41,439 nucleotides of DNA from Clostridiales bacterium (lineage in GTDB: Bacteria > Bacillota > Clostridia > Caldicoprobacterales > UBA3941): NCBI GenBank assembly GCA_012518075.1, contig JAAYTG010000148.1:1-41439 (forward strand). Reading direction: 5' to 3'. The notes below the pieces were generated by a model that saw nothing but the letters and a program-made list of their open reading frames with translations, was not told where the DNA came from and ran no database searches. Positions within the stretch are counted from its first letter, which is position 1; each line of letters starts with the position of its first letter. A program made the position numbers and the translations under genes. Shown here in pieces: positions 8,481 through 15,784 of the stretch.

Positions 8481-11128
8481 GAAGATTAGTCATTGGAATA
8501 TTAGCACATGTAGATGCAGGTAAGACCACCTTATCAGAGAGTATGCTATATTTAAACGGTCAAATTCGGAAGTTGGGCAGGGTAGATAAAAAGGATGCCT
8601 ATTTAGATACCTATGAGTTGGAAAGAGAGAGGGGGATCACCATCTTTTCCAAACAAGCTTTGTTTGAAGTAGATGACACTCAGATCACCCTACTGGACAC
8701 CCCTGGGCACGTGGATTTTTCTGCTGAAATGGAGAGGACTCTTCAGGTACTGGACTATGCAATCTTAGTAATAAGTGGTGCGGATGGTGTACAAGGCCAT
8801 ACCCTTACATTGTGGCGGCTACTTGACATGTATGAAATACCCGTTTTTCTATTCGTTAATAAGATGGATCAAAGAGGAACGGATAAGGAAAAACTGCTAG
8901 AGGAATTAAAGACATCTTTAAGTGATAGCTGTATAGAATTTGAAGATAGCAAGACAGATACCTTCTATGAGCAATTGGCCATGTGTGATGAAAAAGTGCT
9001 AGATAAATATTTAGAAAAAGGACATATAAATAACTCACAGATTGCAAAGCTTATCAAAGAGCGAAAGGTTTTTCCCTGTTTTTTTGGTTCGGCTTTAAGA
9101 CTAGAAGGTGTTGATACCTTTTTAGATAACATTGTGAAATATAGCCAAGTACCTTCATATCCAAAAGAATTTGGGGCCAAAATTTTCAAGATAGCCAGGG
9201 ATGAACAAGGCAATCGTCTTACTTATATGAAGGTTACTGGCGGAGTGCTAAAGGTAAGGGATGCATTAAGCAATGGTATTTGGGAGGAGAAAGTCAATCA
9301 GATCCGCATTTATTCGGGGGATAAATTCCAAGTGGTCGATGAGATAGAGGCAGGTTCTGTTTGTGCAGTAACAGGCCTTAGTCAAACGCGACCGGGGGAA
9401 AGTTTAGGGATAGAGGAAATTTCAAAGGCCCCATTATTAGAACCTGTCTTGACCTATCAGATTCTGCTCCCAGAAGATTGTGACCCTAGGGTGATGATTC
9501 CAAAATTACGGGAGATTGAGGAAGAGGAGCCTGAGCTACGTATTGTATGGAATGAGGAGCTCAAGGAAATTCAGGCACAGCTTATGGGGGAAGTGCAGAT
9601 AGAGATCTTGCAAAGCATAATCAAGGATCGTTTTGATGTTGATGTAAAATTTGATTCAGGACAGGTTCTTTATAAGGAAACTATAGCCAATACCGTTGAA
9701 GGAGTGGGTCACTTTGAGCCACTAAGGCATTATGCAGAAGTTCACCTGTTAATGGAGCCTGGGGAACGGGGAAGTGGTCTCAAATTTGCCCTAGATTGCA
9801 GTGAAGATGTGCTGGAGAAAAACTGGCAGAATCTTGTCCTATCTCATCTAAAGGAAAAAGACCATAAAGGAGTGCTGACTGGTTCGTCAATTACAGATAT
9901 GAAAATTACTCTAGTAAGTGGACGGGCTCATAAACAGCACACCCAAGGCGGTGACTTTAGAGAAGCTACTCATCGCGCTGTACGTCAGGGATTAAAGCAG
10001 GCCAAATCCATATTATTAGAGCCTTATTATACATTTCGATTGGAAGTTCCTGAGAATATGGTAGGTAGGGCTATGACAGACATAGGTCAAATGCAGGGCA
10101 CATACAAAATAGTACAGGCAGATGATGACAGGGTAGTCCTTGAAGGTAGTGCTCCAGTTGTCACCATGAGGAACTATCATACAAAGGTGGCTGCCTATAC
10201 TAAAGGGCATGGCAGGCTGTTTTGCAGTCTGAAAGGATATGAGCCATGTCATAATAGTGAAGAGGTTATAGACAGTATTGGCTATGACTCTGAAAGAGAT
10301 AGAGGAAACCCGGCATCCTCTATATTTTGCAAAAATGGTGTTGGGTTTTTGGTAAATTGGGATGAGGTCAAGGACTATATGCATGTAGAAAGCTTTTTAC
10401 AGCAAAGAGTAAAAAGCTTACCTGAAGAAGTGGCGGCAGGCGAGAAAAAATCAAGTGCAAGATGGATTAGTTTAGAAGAGATCGATGAAATTATCAATAG
10501 AACTTACTATGCTAACCAAGGGAAAAAGTCGGCTTGGAGAAAGCGCAAAACAGCCCGGGAGAGTTATTACAGATCCCATACTCCTTCTATGAGTTTACAG
10601 GAAGAAGCCAAAGAAGAGTATCTTCTTGTCGACGGATATAATATTATCTATGCTTGGCCTGAGTTAAGGGGTCTTGTAGATGATGATCTAGAAAGTGCTA
10701 GAATAAAATTCTTGGAGTATTTAAGTAACTATCGAGGGATTCGAGATTGTAAAATTATAGTAGTATTTGATGCTTACCGTGTTAAAGGGCATGGAGAAGA
10801 GATAATGGATTATAATAATATCCACATTGTGTACACTAAGGAAGCACAGACAGCAGATCATTACATCGAAAAGTTTGTACATGAGCATCACAAAAAGTAC
10901 CATATAACGGTGGCAACTTCAGATGCTTTGGAACAGATTATCATAAGAGGTAAAGGAGCTGCTTTATTATCGGCTAGAGAATTCAAGGAAGAAATTGAAA
11001 GAGCTAATGATGCGGCCTTACAGGCTTACCGGGAAAAGCACAGTACAAAACCCAACTATCTAATGGATAAGCTGCCTACAGATACAAAAGATCATATTTC
11101 AGAGTATATTAAAGAGGAAGAAGAATAG
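8477..11128 (+). CDS. TetM/EF-G-type ribosomal GTPase fused to Rae1/YacP RNase domain
   Basis: An 883-residue two-part protein. Residues 1 to about 640 follow the ribosomal-protection/EF-G layout: G1 AHVDAGKTT (10-18), G2 region ERERGIT, G3 DTPGH (74-78) and G4 NKMD (128-131), then beta-barrel and domains III-V ending in a TetM-like C-terminus (LEPYYTFRLEVPENMVGRAM). A charged linker (about 650-710) leads to a NYN-type nuclease domain (about 712-883) matching Bacillus subtilis YacP/Rae1, the ribosome-associated A-site endoribonuclease: DGYNIIYAWPEL with Asp719, VVFDAYRVKG with Asp765, TADHYIEK with Asp794 and TSDALEQ with Asp816. All expected acidic residues are present. Inference: the GTPase part docks at the ribosomal A site and the RNase cuts mRNA there. 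It need not confer tetracycline resistance, and no drug-related leader is evident. The start overlaps a small upstream frame (ATGA). Confidence 0.9.
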   Translation: MRRLVIGILAHVDAGKTTLSESMLYLNGQIRKLGRVDKKDAYLDTYELERERGITIFSKQALFEVDDTQITLLDTPGHVDFSAEMERTLQVLDYAILVISGADGVQGHTLTLWRLLDMYEIPVFLFVNKMDQRGTDKEKLLEELKTSLSDSCIEFEDSKTDTFYEQLAMCDEKVLDKYLEKGHINNSQIAKLIKERKVFPCFFGSALRLEGVDTFLDNIVKYSQVPSYPKEFGAKIFKIARDEQGNRLTYMKVTGGVLKVRDALSNGIWEEKVNQIRIYSGDKFQVVDEIEAGSVCAVTGLSQTRPGESLGIEEISKAPLLEPVLTYQILLPEDCDPRVMIPKLREIEEEEPELRIVWNEELKEIQAQLMGEVQIEILQSIIKDRFDVDVKFDSGQVLYKETIANTVEGVGHFEPLRHYAEVHLLMEPGERGSGLKFALDCSEDVLEKNWQNLVLSHLKEKDHKGVLTGSSITDMKITLVSGRAHKQHTQGGDFREATHRAVRQGLKQAKSILLEPYYTFRLEVPENMVGRAMTDIGQMQGTYKIVQADDDRVVLEGSAPVVTMRNYHTKVAAYTKGHGRLFCSLKGYEPCHNSEEVIDSIGYDSERDRGNPASSIFCKNGVGFLVNWDEVKDYMHVESFLQQRVKSLPEEVAAGEKKSSARWISLEEIDEIINRTYYANQGKKSAWRKRKTARESYYRSHTPSMSLQEEAKEEYLLVDGYNIIYAWPELRGLVDDDLESARIKFLEYLSNYRGIRDCKIIVVFDAYRVKGHGEEIMDYNNIHIVYTKEAQTADHYIEKFVHEHHKKYHITVATSDALEQIIIRGKGAALLSAREFKEEIERANDAALQAYREKHSTKPNYLMDKLPTDTKDHISEYIKEEEE

Positions 11129-11254
11129 GTTGGACTGTACCCAGCAAATTAGAAATATTTGGAAGTTAAATAGATAAAGATATAGCAAGACTAGACCTGA
11201 GAAATATAGAAAAAACTGTGAATCTAGATACTGAACTTAATAGGATTGCCTGTC

Positions 11255-11282
11255 TTGTATAATATAATATTTGTGGTATACT
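11255..11282 (+). promoter_or_regulatory. Candidate promoter of the PRTase-decarboxylase operon
   Basis: A -35 box TTGTAT (11255-11260) lies 16 bp from TATACT (11277-11282), which carries the extended TGG just upstream. The resulting leader would be over 250 nt. Confidence 0.45.
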
Positions 11283-11440
11283 TATGTAGGAGATAACCAT
11301 CATACAAAAACTGTATATTAAATACAGGTGATTTTTAAGCAATTTATTAAATATTTACTTCTGCCAAAATAATCTCTGAATTATCTTAAAACTGAACAGG
11401 TTGCACATCATTTCTAAAGGGAGTGCATATATAATACAGT

Positions 11441-11463
11441 TTTGCTACTTAGTCAGTAGCAAA
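11441..11463 (+). repeat. Perfect 9-bp hairpin in the PRTase leader
   Basis: TTTGCTACT pairs with AGTAGCAAA around the loop TAGTC. No T-run follows, so it is not a terminator. Confidence 0.4.
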
Positions 11464-11621
11464 GGGTAGTCTGGTAGAAGTGACTATGTCTAATGTAATT
11501 ACTATTACTAATAACTGGTGTTTTGTGGCATAGACAAGAGGAGCTATATATGAGCTGTTACCATTTAAAGGTGAACAGTTTTAATGGTTGTTCGATTTTC
11601 ATTTATGAAAGGGAAATGATA

Positions 11622-12263
11622 ATGAAAAATAAAGCTTTTTCAGTTTCGTTAACTAAGAATCCGTCCGTAAGTATGAATGTAATTCCAGGACATTTTACTA
11701 CCAGTCACTTCCATGCTAATCATTTTCTTGATTTAGATGATTTAAAAACTAATTCAACTGTAGCAAGGGATGTGGCGATGGAGCTGGCCTTGCCTTATTT
11801 AGCAAATACGCTTGTGGATACCATTGTATGTATGGAAGGAACCGAAGTGATCGGAGCATATATGGCGGAAGAGCTTCTGAGGGAAGGCATTTCAGTAATT
11901 AATAGTGGAAGAGAGATTCATGTAGTAACACCCATTAGTAATGTAAATAGAAAATTAACATTCCAAAGCAATAAACAGGAATTGATATCCAATCGTAATA
12001 TAATTGTCTTGGTATCTTCCATATCCAGCGGAATAACCCTAAACAGTGCATTGGAATGTCTTTCCTATTATGGAGGCAAAATAGTTGGCGTATCAGCTTT
12101 ATTTAATGCTGATTCCATAGAATATGATCGAGAGATTCATTCTATGTTTACCAATAAAGATATTCCCAACTATCAGCTTTTTACTCTAAATGAGTGTCCC
12201 ATGTGTAAAGAAGGGCGCAAGTTGGATGCAATTATTGTTCACGATGGTTATATAAAAATCTAG
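11622..12263 (+). CDS. Orotate-phosphoribosyltransferase-like protein with degenerate PRPP loop
   Basis: A protein of about 213 residues with a type I phosphoribosyltransferase fold: TIVCMEGTEVIGAYMAEEL in the middle, then NIIVLVSSISSGITLNSAL where the PRPP loop belongs. Active PRTases have two acidic residues after the hydrophobic strand (VVEDVxTTG). Here they are Ser-Ser, so catalysis is doubtful and a ligand-sensing role is possible. A CPMC motif near the C-terminus may bind metal. Start choice: ATG 11622 has AAAGGGA seven nt upstream and gives the family-like beginning MKNKAFSVSLT. An in-frame ATG at 11550 has an excellent AAGAGGAG site and would add 24 residues, so both may be used. A stop-to-start gap of 24 nt links it to the decarboxylase beta subunit, indicating an operon. 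Confidence 0.7.
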   Translation: MKNKAFSVSLTKNPSVSMNVIPGHFTTSHFHANHFLDLDDLKTNSTVARDVAMELALPYLANTLVDTIVCMEGTEVIGAYMAEELLREGISVINSGREIHVVTPISNVNRKLTFQSNKQELISNRNIIVLVSSISSGITLNSALECLSYYGGKIVGVSALFNADSIEYDREIHSMFTNKDIPNYQLFTLNECPMCKEGRKLDAIIVHDGYIKI

Positions 12264-12287
12264 AAAGACATTAAGGAGTTGGTTTTA

Positions 12288-13415
12288 TTGACAATGTTTG
12301 ACAGCTTTAGTTTTATGCAGATGGGCATACCAGAGATTATTATGGTATTGCTAGCTCTCTTATTAGCTTATCTTGCCATAGTGAAAAAATTTGAGCCGCT
12401 TCTACTTCTTCCTATAGCATTTGGTATGTTGATTGCTAACATTCCATTAGCAGGCCTATCCACCTATGATGAGGGCGGTTTAATTTATTATTTATATAAA
12501 GGTGTTGAATTAGGTATCTATCCACCTATGATTTTTTTATGTATAGGAGCTATGACGGATTTTGGGCCATTGATAGCTTCCCCTAAGAGCGCACTAATCG
12601 GAATAGGCGGGCAATTAGGTATATTAATTGCCATGGGGGGAGCTCTATTAATTGGACATTTTATCCCCGGAGTGGAACCTTTTACCCTAAAAGAGGCTGC
12701 TTCCATTGGTATTATAGGTAGCTCAGACGGACCTACTTCTATTTATACTGCAGGGGTTTTGGCACCAGATCTACTCCCCATTATTACTATTGCAGCCTAT
12801 TCCTACATGGCACTGGTGCCCCTTATTCAACCACCGATTATGAAAGCTCTTACTACAGAAAAAGAAAGACTAGTGGAAATGCCACCACCAAGTAGAGTAA
12901 CACGACGCAAGAAAATTCTTTTTGCCTTTGGCATTACCTTGGCTACCTTAGTATTAGTTCCTGAGGCAGGTGCATTAATATCAATGCTTATGCTAGGGAA
13001 TCTGATTAGGGAAAGTGGTGTTACAGAGAGGTATGTTCGTACCTTGCAGAATCACTTGTTGAATGTATTGACACTACTTATTGGAATTTCTATAGGTGCA
13101 ACGGCTACTGCTGAACGGATTTTAAATTTTAAAACCCTTGTAATAATTTGCTTGGGCCTAATTGCTTTTGCTTTCGGTACTATTGGCGGTATACTTGTGG
13201 CTAAGCTATTGAATAAAATAACAGGAGGAAAGGTAAACCCTCTGATAGGCAATTCAGGTGTATCTGCCATGCCCATGGCTGCACGGGTTTCTCAAAGAAT
13301 GGGGCAGGAATATAATTCCCAGAATCATCTTTTAATGCATGCTATGGGACCCATTGTTTCCAGTACCATTGGTTCTGCTATCGTAGCAGGTATTCTTATT
13401 ACTTTGGTTGGATAA
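12288..13415 (+). CDS. Sodium-pumping decarboxylase beta subunit (OadB/GcdB family)
   Basis: A 375-residue polytopic membrane protein. Beta subunits of oxaloacetate, methylmalonyl-CoA, malonate and glutaconyl-CoA decarboxylases couple decarboxylation of carboxybiotin to Na+ export. The signature IGSSDGPTSIY holds the conserved membrane Asp (Asp147 here), and GNSGVSAMPMAARVSQ plus the C-terminal NHLLMHAMGP segment are typical. About nine to eleven hydrophobic segments are visible. The likely start is TTG 12288: AAGGAG (12273-12278) is 9 nt upstream, whereas TTG 12279 touches that site. ATG 12294 is the alternative. No alpha, gamma or biotin-carrier subunit lies in the window, so its partners must be encoded elsewhere. 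The upstream PRTase-like gene is co-transcribed. Confidence 0.88.
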   Translation: MTMFDSFSFMQMGIPEIIMVLLALLLAYLAIVKKFEPLLLLPIAFGMLIANIPLAGLSTYDEGGLIYYLYKGVELGIYPPMIFLCIGAMTDFGPLIASPKSALIGIGGQLGILIAMGGALLIGHFIPGVEPFTLKEAASIGIIGSSDGPTSIYTAGVLAPDLLPIITIAAYSYMALVPLIQPPIMKALTTEKERLVEMPPPSRVTRRKKILFAFGITLATLVLVPEAGALISMLMLGNLIRESGVTERYVRTLQNHLLNVLTLLIGISIGATATAERILNFKTLVIICLGLIAFAFGTIGGILVAKLLNKITGGKVNPLIGNSGVSAMPMAARVSQRMGQEYNSQNHLLMHAMGPIVSSTIGSAIVAGILITLVG

Positions 13416-13474
13416 TAATATTGGCTTGTGGATAGGGAAGAGAGAGTCAGTTAAATATATTAGAATATTGTAGG

Positions 13475-13527
13475 GCGCTGTTTATCCCTTCATTACTTGT
13501 AGTAATGGGATAAATAGCGCTTTTGTT
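13475..13527 (+). terminator. Strong terminator after the decarboxylase subunit
   Basis: A long stem (GCGCTGTTTATCCC at 13475 with its complement ending at 13520, one G-T pair, plus an inner CATTACT/AGTAATG helix) is followed by TTTTGTT. Confidence 0.85.
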
Positions 13528-13563
13528 ATATCAGTTTTCCCGGTGTTGAAAGCTATGAAGAGA

Positions 13564-13592
13564 TTGACAAAGCAAATACAATTAGTTATAAT
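13564..13592 (+). promoter_or_regulatory. Consensus sigma-A promoter of the DUF6530 operon
   Basis: TTGACA (13564-13569), exactly 17 bp, then TATAAT (13587-13592): both boxes are perfect. The start site falls at the first of two tandem palindromes, so this promoter is expected to be strong but repressed. Confidence 0.85.
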
Positions 13593-13596
13593 TTTA

Positions 13597-13627
13597 TTAC
13601 TAAATTAGTAATTTACTAGTTTAGTAA
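13597..13627. promoter_or_regulatory. Tandem palindromic operators TTACTA-N3-TAGTAA
   Basis: Two 15-bp palindromes (13597-13611 and 13613-13627), 16 bp apart centre to centre, share TTACTA and TAGTAA arms. A further half-site AGTAA follows at 13631-13635. They cover the predicted transcription start. TTACT-N5-AGTAA resembles sites of DUF24/HxlR (YodB-type) repressors, but the repressor is not encoded next door. Confidence 0.65.
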
Positions 13628-13660
13628 TCTAGTAATAAAAACATACATGGAGGTAGTCCA

Positions 13661-14140
13661 ATGAAAATACCAACAAATTTAAAGCATAAGCCTGTTGTCA
13701 TATCAGAAAACTATGAGAATGTCGACGGTAGGTATGCCTATGAAACGGATGCCAAGGGGTTATCACTGGGATTAGCCCAGTGGAATGATAGAGGAAAGGT
13801 AGAGATATCAGCCAAGGTGTGGAGACATACTGGAAGCAAGTGGTCCAGGCAGTCTGAGGAATTGCCTCTTCATAGGGTACTTGATCTGGCAATTTTAGTT
13901 TGTAGAACAGAGCAGTATTTTAGAGAAGCTTACCGTTATAAGAAGTTGTATGATGAAGATAATCCTGTTATTGACAGGATAGGAGTACAAGGGGATGCTA
14001 TGACTGTTGCTGTTTGCACTGAAAATGAAAGAATAGATGAGGATATAGAGTTGTTTAGGCAAGCCTTAAGCCATGATAGCGAGCTTATTGGAGAGAGACT
14101 TAAAATGCTGTCTAGCATATTAAAGGAAATGGGATATTAA
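13661..14140 (+). CDS. DUF6530 family protein
   Basis: A 159-residue soluble protein matching DUF6530 as I recall it (KHKPVVISENYENVDGR, LSLGLAQWNDRGKVEISAK, RQSEELPLHRVLDLAIL). Function is unknown. It starts after TGGAGGT (13648-13654) and is followed 33 nt later by a GIY-YIG gene, so the two form an operon under the consensus promoter and tandem operators. No signal peptide or membrane segment is present. Confidence 0.7.
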   Translation: MKIPTNLKHKPVVISENYENVDGRYAYETDAKGLSLGLAQWNDRGKVEISAKVWRHTGSKWSRQSEELPLHRVLDLAILVCRTEQYFREAYRYKKLYDEDNPVIDRIGVQGDAMTVAVCTENERIDEDIELFRQALSHDSELIGERLKMLSSILKEMGY

Positions 14141-14173
14141 TTTTTATTATATAGTCTAAGAGGGTGAGATAGG

Positions 14174-14530
14174 ATGGATAAACAGAGACGCAAGGAATTA
14201 CGGGATCAGTTTGAGCAGATAAAAACCTATATGGGTGTATACAAAATATCCAATACTAAAAATGGTAAGATTTTTTTAGGCTCAAGCCCAAACCTTAAAA
14301 ATCGATGGCTAGTTATTAGCAAGCAATTGGAGATGGGTATGCATGTAAACTCTCAGCTACAAGAGGACTGGAATGAGTTGGGTGCGGAAGCCTTTACCTA
14401 TATGGTATTAGAAAAAAAGGCAACAGATAAAGTTGCCGATGTAGCCTGGGAAGTGAAACAGATGGAAAAAGAATGGCTAGTAAAGCTACAGCCTTATGGG
14501 GATAGAGGCTACAATAGATTTAAGGGCTAG
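14174..14530 (+). CDS. Small GIY-YIG nuclease-like protein
   Basis: A 118-residue protein with the GIY-YIG fold: GVYKI at residues 21-25 stands for GIY, and KIFLGSS at 33-39 stands for YIG with Phe-Leu in place of Tyr-Ile/Val. It continues with LKNRW (the conserved Arg) and ends in WLVKLQPYGDRGYNRF. Single-domain proteins of this type are small nuclease-like proteins of unclear role. It follows the DUF6530 gene in an operon, and its end overlaps the end of the convergent RluA gene by 11 bp (14520-14530). Confidence 0.75.
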   Translation: MDKQRRKELRDQFEQIKTYMGVYKISNTKNGKIFLGSSPNLKNRWLVISKQLEMGMHVNSQLQEDWNELGAEAFTYMVLEKKATDKVADVAWEVKQMEKEWLVKLQPYGDRGYNRFKG

Positions 14531-15425
14531 TTCCTCTGTTAAGTTCCTCAATTACTTTAACCATGTCCTTGGGCATTGGTGACCATATTTCAATATCCTC
14601 ACTGGTAATTGGAAGTCTAAATCCAACACAACAGGAGTGTAGTGCCTGCCTGGCAATCAAAGAGGTCTCTATATGAGAATAAAGGCTATCCCCCATAAGA
14701 GGATGGCCTATTGCTTTACAGTGAACTCGTATCTGGTGGGTTCTTCCGGTTTCGAGCACAAACTTCACTAGGGCGGCCTTTTGTAAATATTCTATAACAG
14801 TATAGTGTGTAACAGAAGGTGCACCCCGTTCAGAGACCTCTCTTAAAATAATAGAATCAGGACATCGCGCTATGGGCAGGTTGATTGTTCCAGTTGCTTC
14901 TTTGGGGCAACCATGGACAACTCCCACATATTCCCTATAATATTGGTTTGCTATCATCTGTTTTCTTAATCTATCATGAATAAATCCATTCTTTGCAAAG
15001 ACCACCACTCCAGTTGTATCAATATCAAGTCTACTAACAGGCCGGATCTTCATCTGCTCCCCTTTACTTTGAAAATAGTACATAAGACCGTTGGCAAGGG
15101 TATTATCTTGGTGGGCGCCTATGGGATTAATGACCATACCGGCAGGTTTGTCTAAGGCTATGACAGCCTTATCTTCATATAAGATATTCAAATCCATTCT
15201 CACAGGCTTTATATTTTTGGATCTTTCCTCAAAGTTGATATTTGCCTCTACAATATCCCCCGCCTTTAAGACATGAGTTACATAGACATGGATATTATTA
15301 CAAAAGACGGTTTTACTGCGTTTAAGTCTTCTTATTAGTCTATCCGAAAACTCAAACTCTTCTCTTAGTATGCTGTATACAGTTCTTCCGCTGCTTTGGT
15401 CGTCTACAATATATTTAAATTTCAT
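14520..15425 (-). CDS. RluA family pseudouridine synthase
   Basis: A 301-residue RNA-modifying enzyme that isomerises uridine to pseudouridine in rRNA or tRNA. An S4-like RNA-binding segment (about 13-70: RTVYSILREEF to LKAGDIVEA) precedes the catalytic domain, with LDKPAGMVINP (91-101), the active-site Asp134 in SRLDIDTTG (usually HRLD; here Ser replaces His), and GRTHQIRVHCKAIGHPLMGD near the C-terminus. The RNA target cannot be told from sequence. AGGAGG lies 6 nt before the ATG. Upstream is a structured leader of about 210 nt read from an extended -10 promoter. Confidence 0.9.
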   Translation of the reverse strand: MKFKYIVDDQSSGRTVYSILREEFEFSDRLIRRLKRSKTVFCNNIHVYVTHVLKAGDIVEANINFEERSKNIKPVRMDLNILYEDKAVIALDKPAGMVINPIGAHQDNTLANGLMYYFQSKGEQMKIRPVSRLDIDTTGVVVFAKNGFIHDRLRKQMIANQYYREYVGVVHGCPKEATGTINLPIARCPDSIILREVSERGAPSVTHYTVIEYLQKAALVKFVLETGRTHQIRVHCKAIGHPLMGDSLYSHIETSLIARQALHSCCVGFRLPITSEDIEIWSPMPKDMVKVIEELNRGTSP

Positions 15426-15637
15426 GCATGCCTCCTAGTTAATCGAAAGTCATTCATGTGTCAATAGCTCATTATGTTTACATAGGTATCAAGATGGGAT
15501 ATATAGGGCAGTTTCTCAATGTATCTATGCGCATAATGGGCATTGAACGTTCCCTTCATCACCGATCTGGAGAAAACTATGGCTTATTTGATTTCAAAAG
15601 CCTACCGCTTCCAAGCGGTTGTCCTGCCGGTAGAATC
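15426..15637 (-). promoter_or_regulatory. Long structured 5' leader of the RluA gene
   Basis: Read on the minus strand from a promoter at 15644-15652, about 210 nt precede the start codon. The early part can fold two ways. ACCGCTT/AAGCGGT form a perfect 7-bp hairpin (15604-15610 with 15613-15619), while CTACCG and CGGTAG (15602-15607 with 15628-15633) pair over the same bases. A further hairpin (GGCTT/AAGCC) follows. Mutually exclusive stems suggest attenuation or an RNA switch. No known riboswitch motif was recognised. Confidence 0.45.
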
Positions 15638-15643
15638 TGATTT

Positions 15644-15652
15644 ATTATATCA
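15644..15652 (-). promoter_or_regulatory. Extended -10 promoter for the RluA leader
   Basis: On the minus strand the sequence reads TGATATAAT, a perfect extended -10. The -35 region is weak (TTATCT at 17 bp). Confidence 0.5.
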
Positions 15653-15701
15653 CATTTTATAAGAATAGATAAAAACCCCATAAATACAACTGGAAAACCA
15701 C

Positions 15702-15731
15702 TTGACCAGGCTGGTCTATTTATGATATATT
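15702..15731 (+). promoter_or_regulatory. Promoter of the TetR-ABC operon
   Basis: TTGACC (15702-15707), 18 bp, then TATATT (15726-15731) with the extended TGA upstream. It is flanked by two palindromes, consistent with autorepression. Confidence 0.55.
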
Positions 15732-15756
15732 TATTTTAGACCAGTACGGTCTAAAA
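15704..15756. promoter_or_regulatory. Paired TetR-type operators
   Basis: Site 1 (15704-15716) is GACCAG-G-CTGGTC, overlapping the -35 box. Site 2 (15734-15756) has 9-bp arms TTTTAGACC/GGTCTAAAA around AGTAC, covering the predicted start. Both share the core GACC...GGTC. The adjacent TetR protein is the obvious reader. Confidence 0.65.
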
Positions 15757-15784
15757 CCATTTAAAATCCTGGGAGGAAATTATC

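Larger units (their letters stand above)
11129..11621 (+). other. Gene-free leader region with promoter and hairpins
   Basis: No protein-coding gene is visible. The stretch holds a candidate promoter (11255-11282), a weak 6-bp hairpin with a following T-rich stretch (11311-11336) and a perfect 9-bp hairpin with loop TAGTC (11441-11463). These could form a regulated leader of the PRTase gene. I do not recognise a riboswitch class. Confidence 0.4.

Noticed and set aside
8477-11128. Calling the GTPase a tetracycline resistance gene
   Set aside because: The sequence is TetM-like but divergent and carries an RNase domain; resistance cannot be inferred without function tests.
13597-13635. AT-rich repeats as the start of a CRISPR array
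   Set aside because: Only two short palindromes with 1-bp separation; no spacers.
15436-15464. Minus-strand TTGACA (15459-15464) as the RluA promoter
   Set aside because: The -10 at 17 bp (TAACTA) is poor, and the start site would fall on the ribosome binding site.
15458-15640. Plus-strand 60-codon frame
   Set aside because: No ribosome site, overlaps the structured leader of the minus-strand RluA gene, no recognisable protein.
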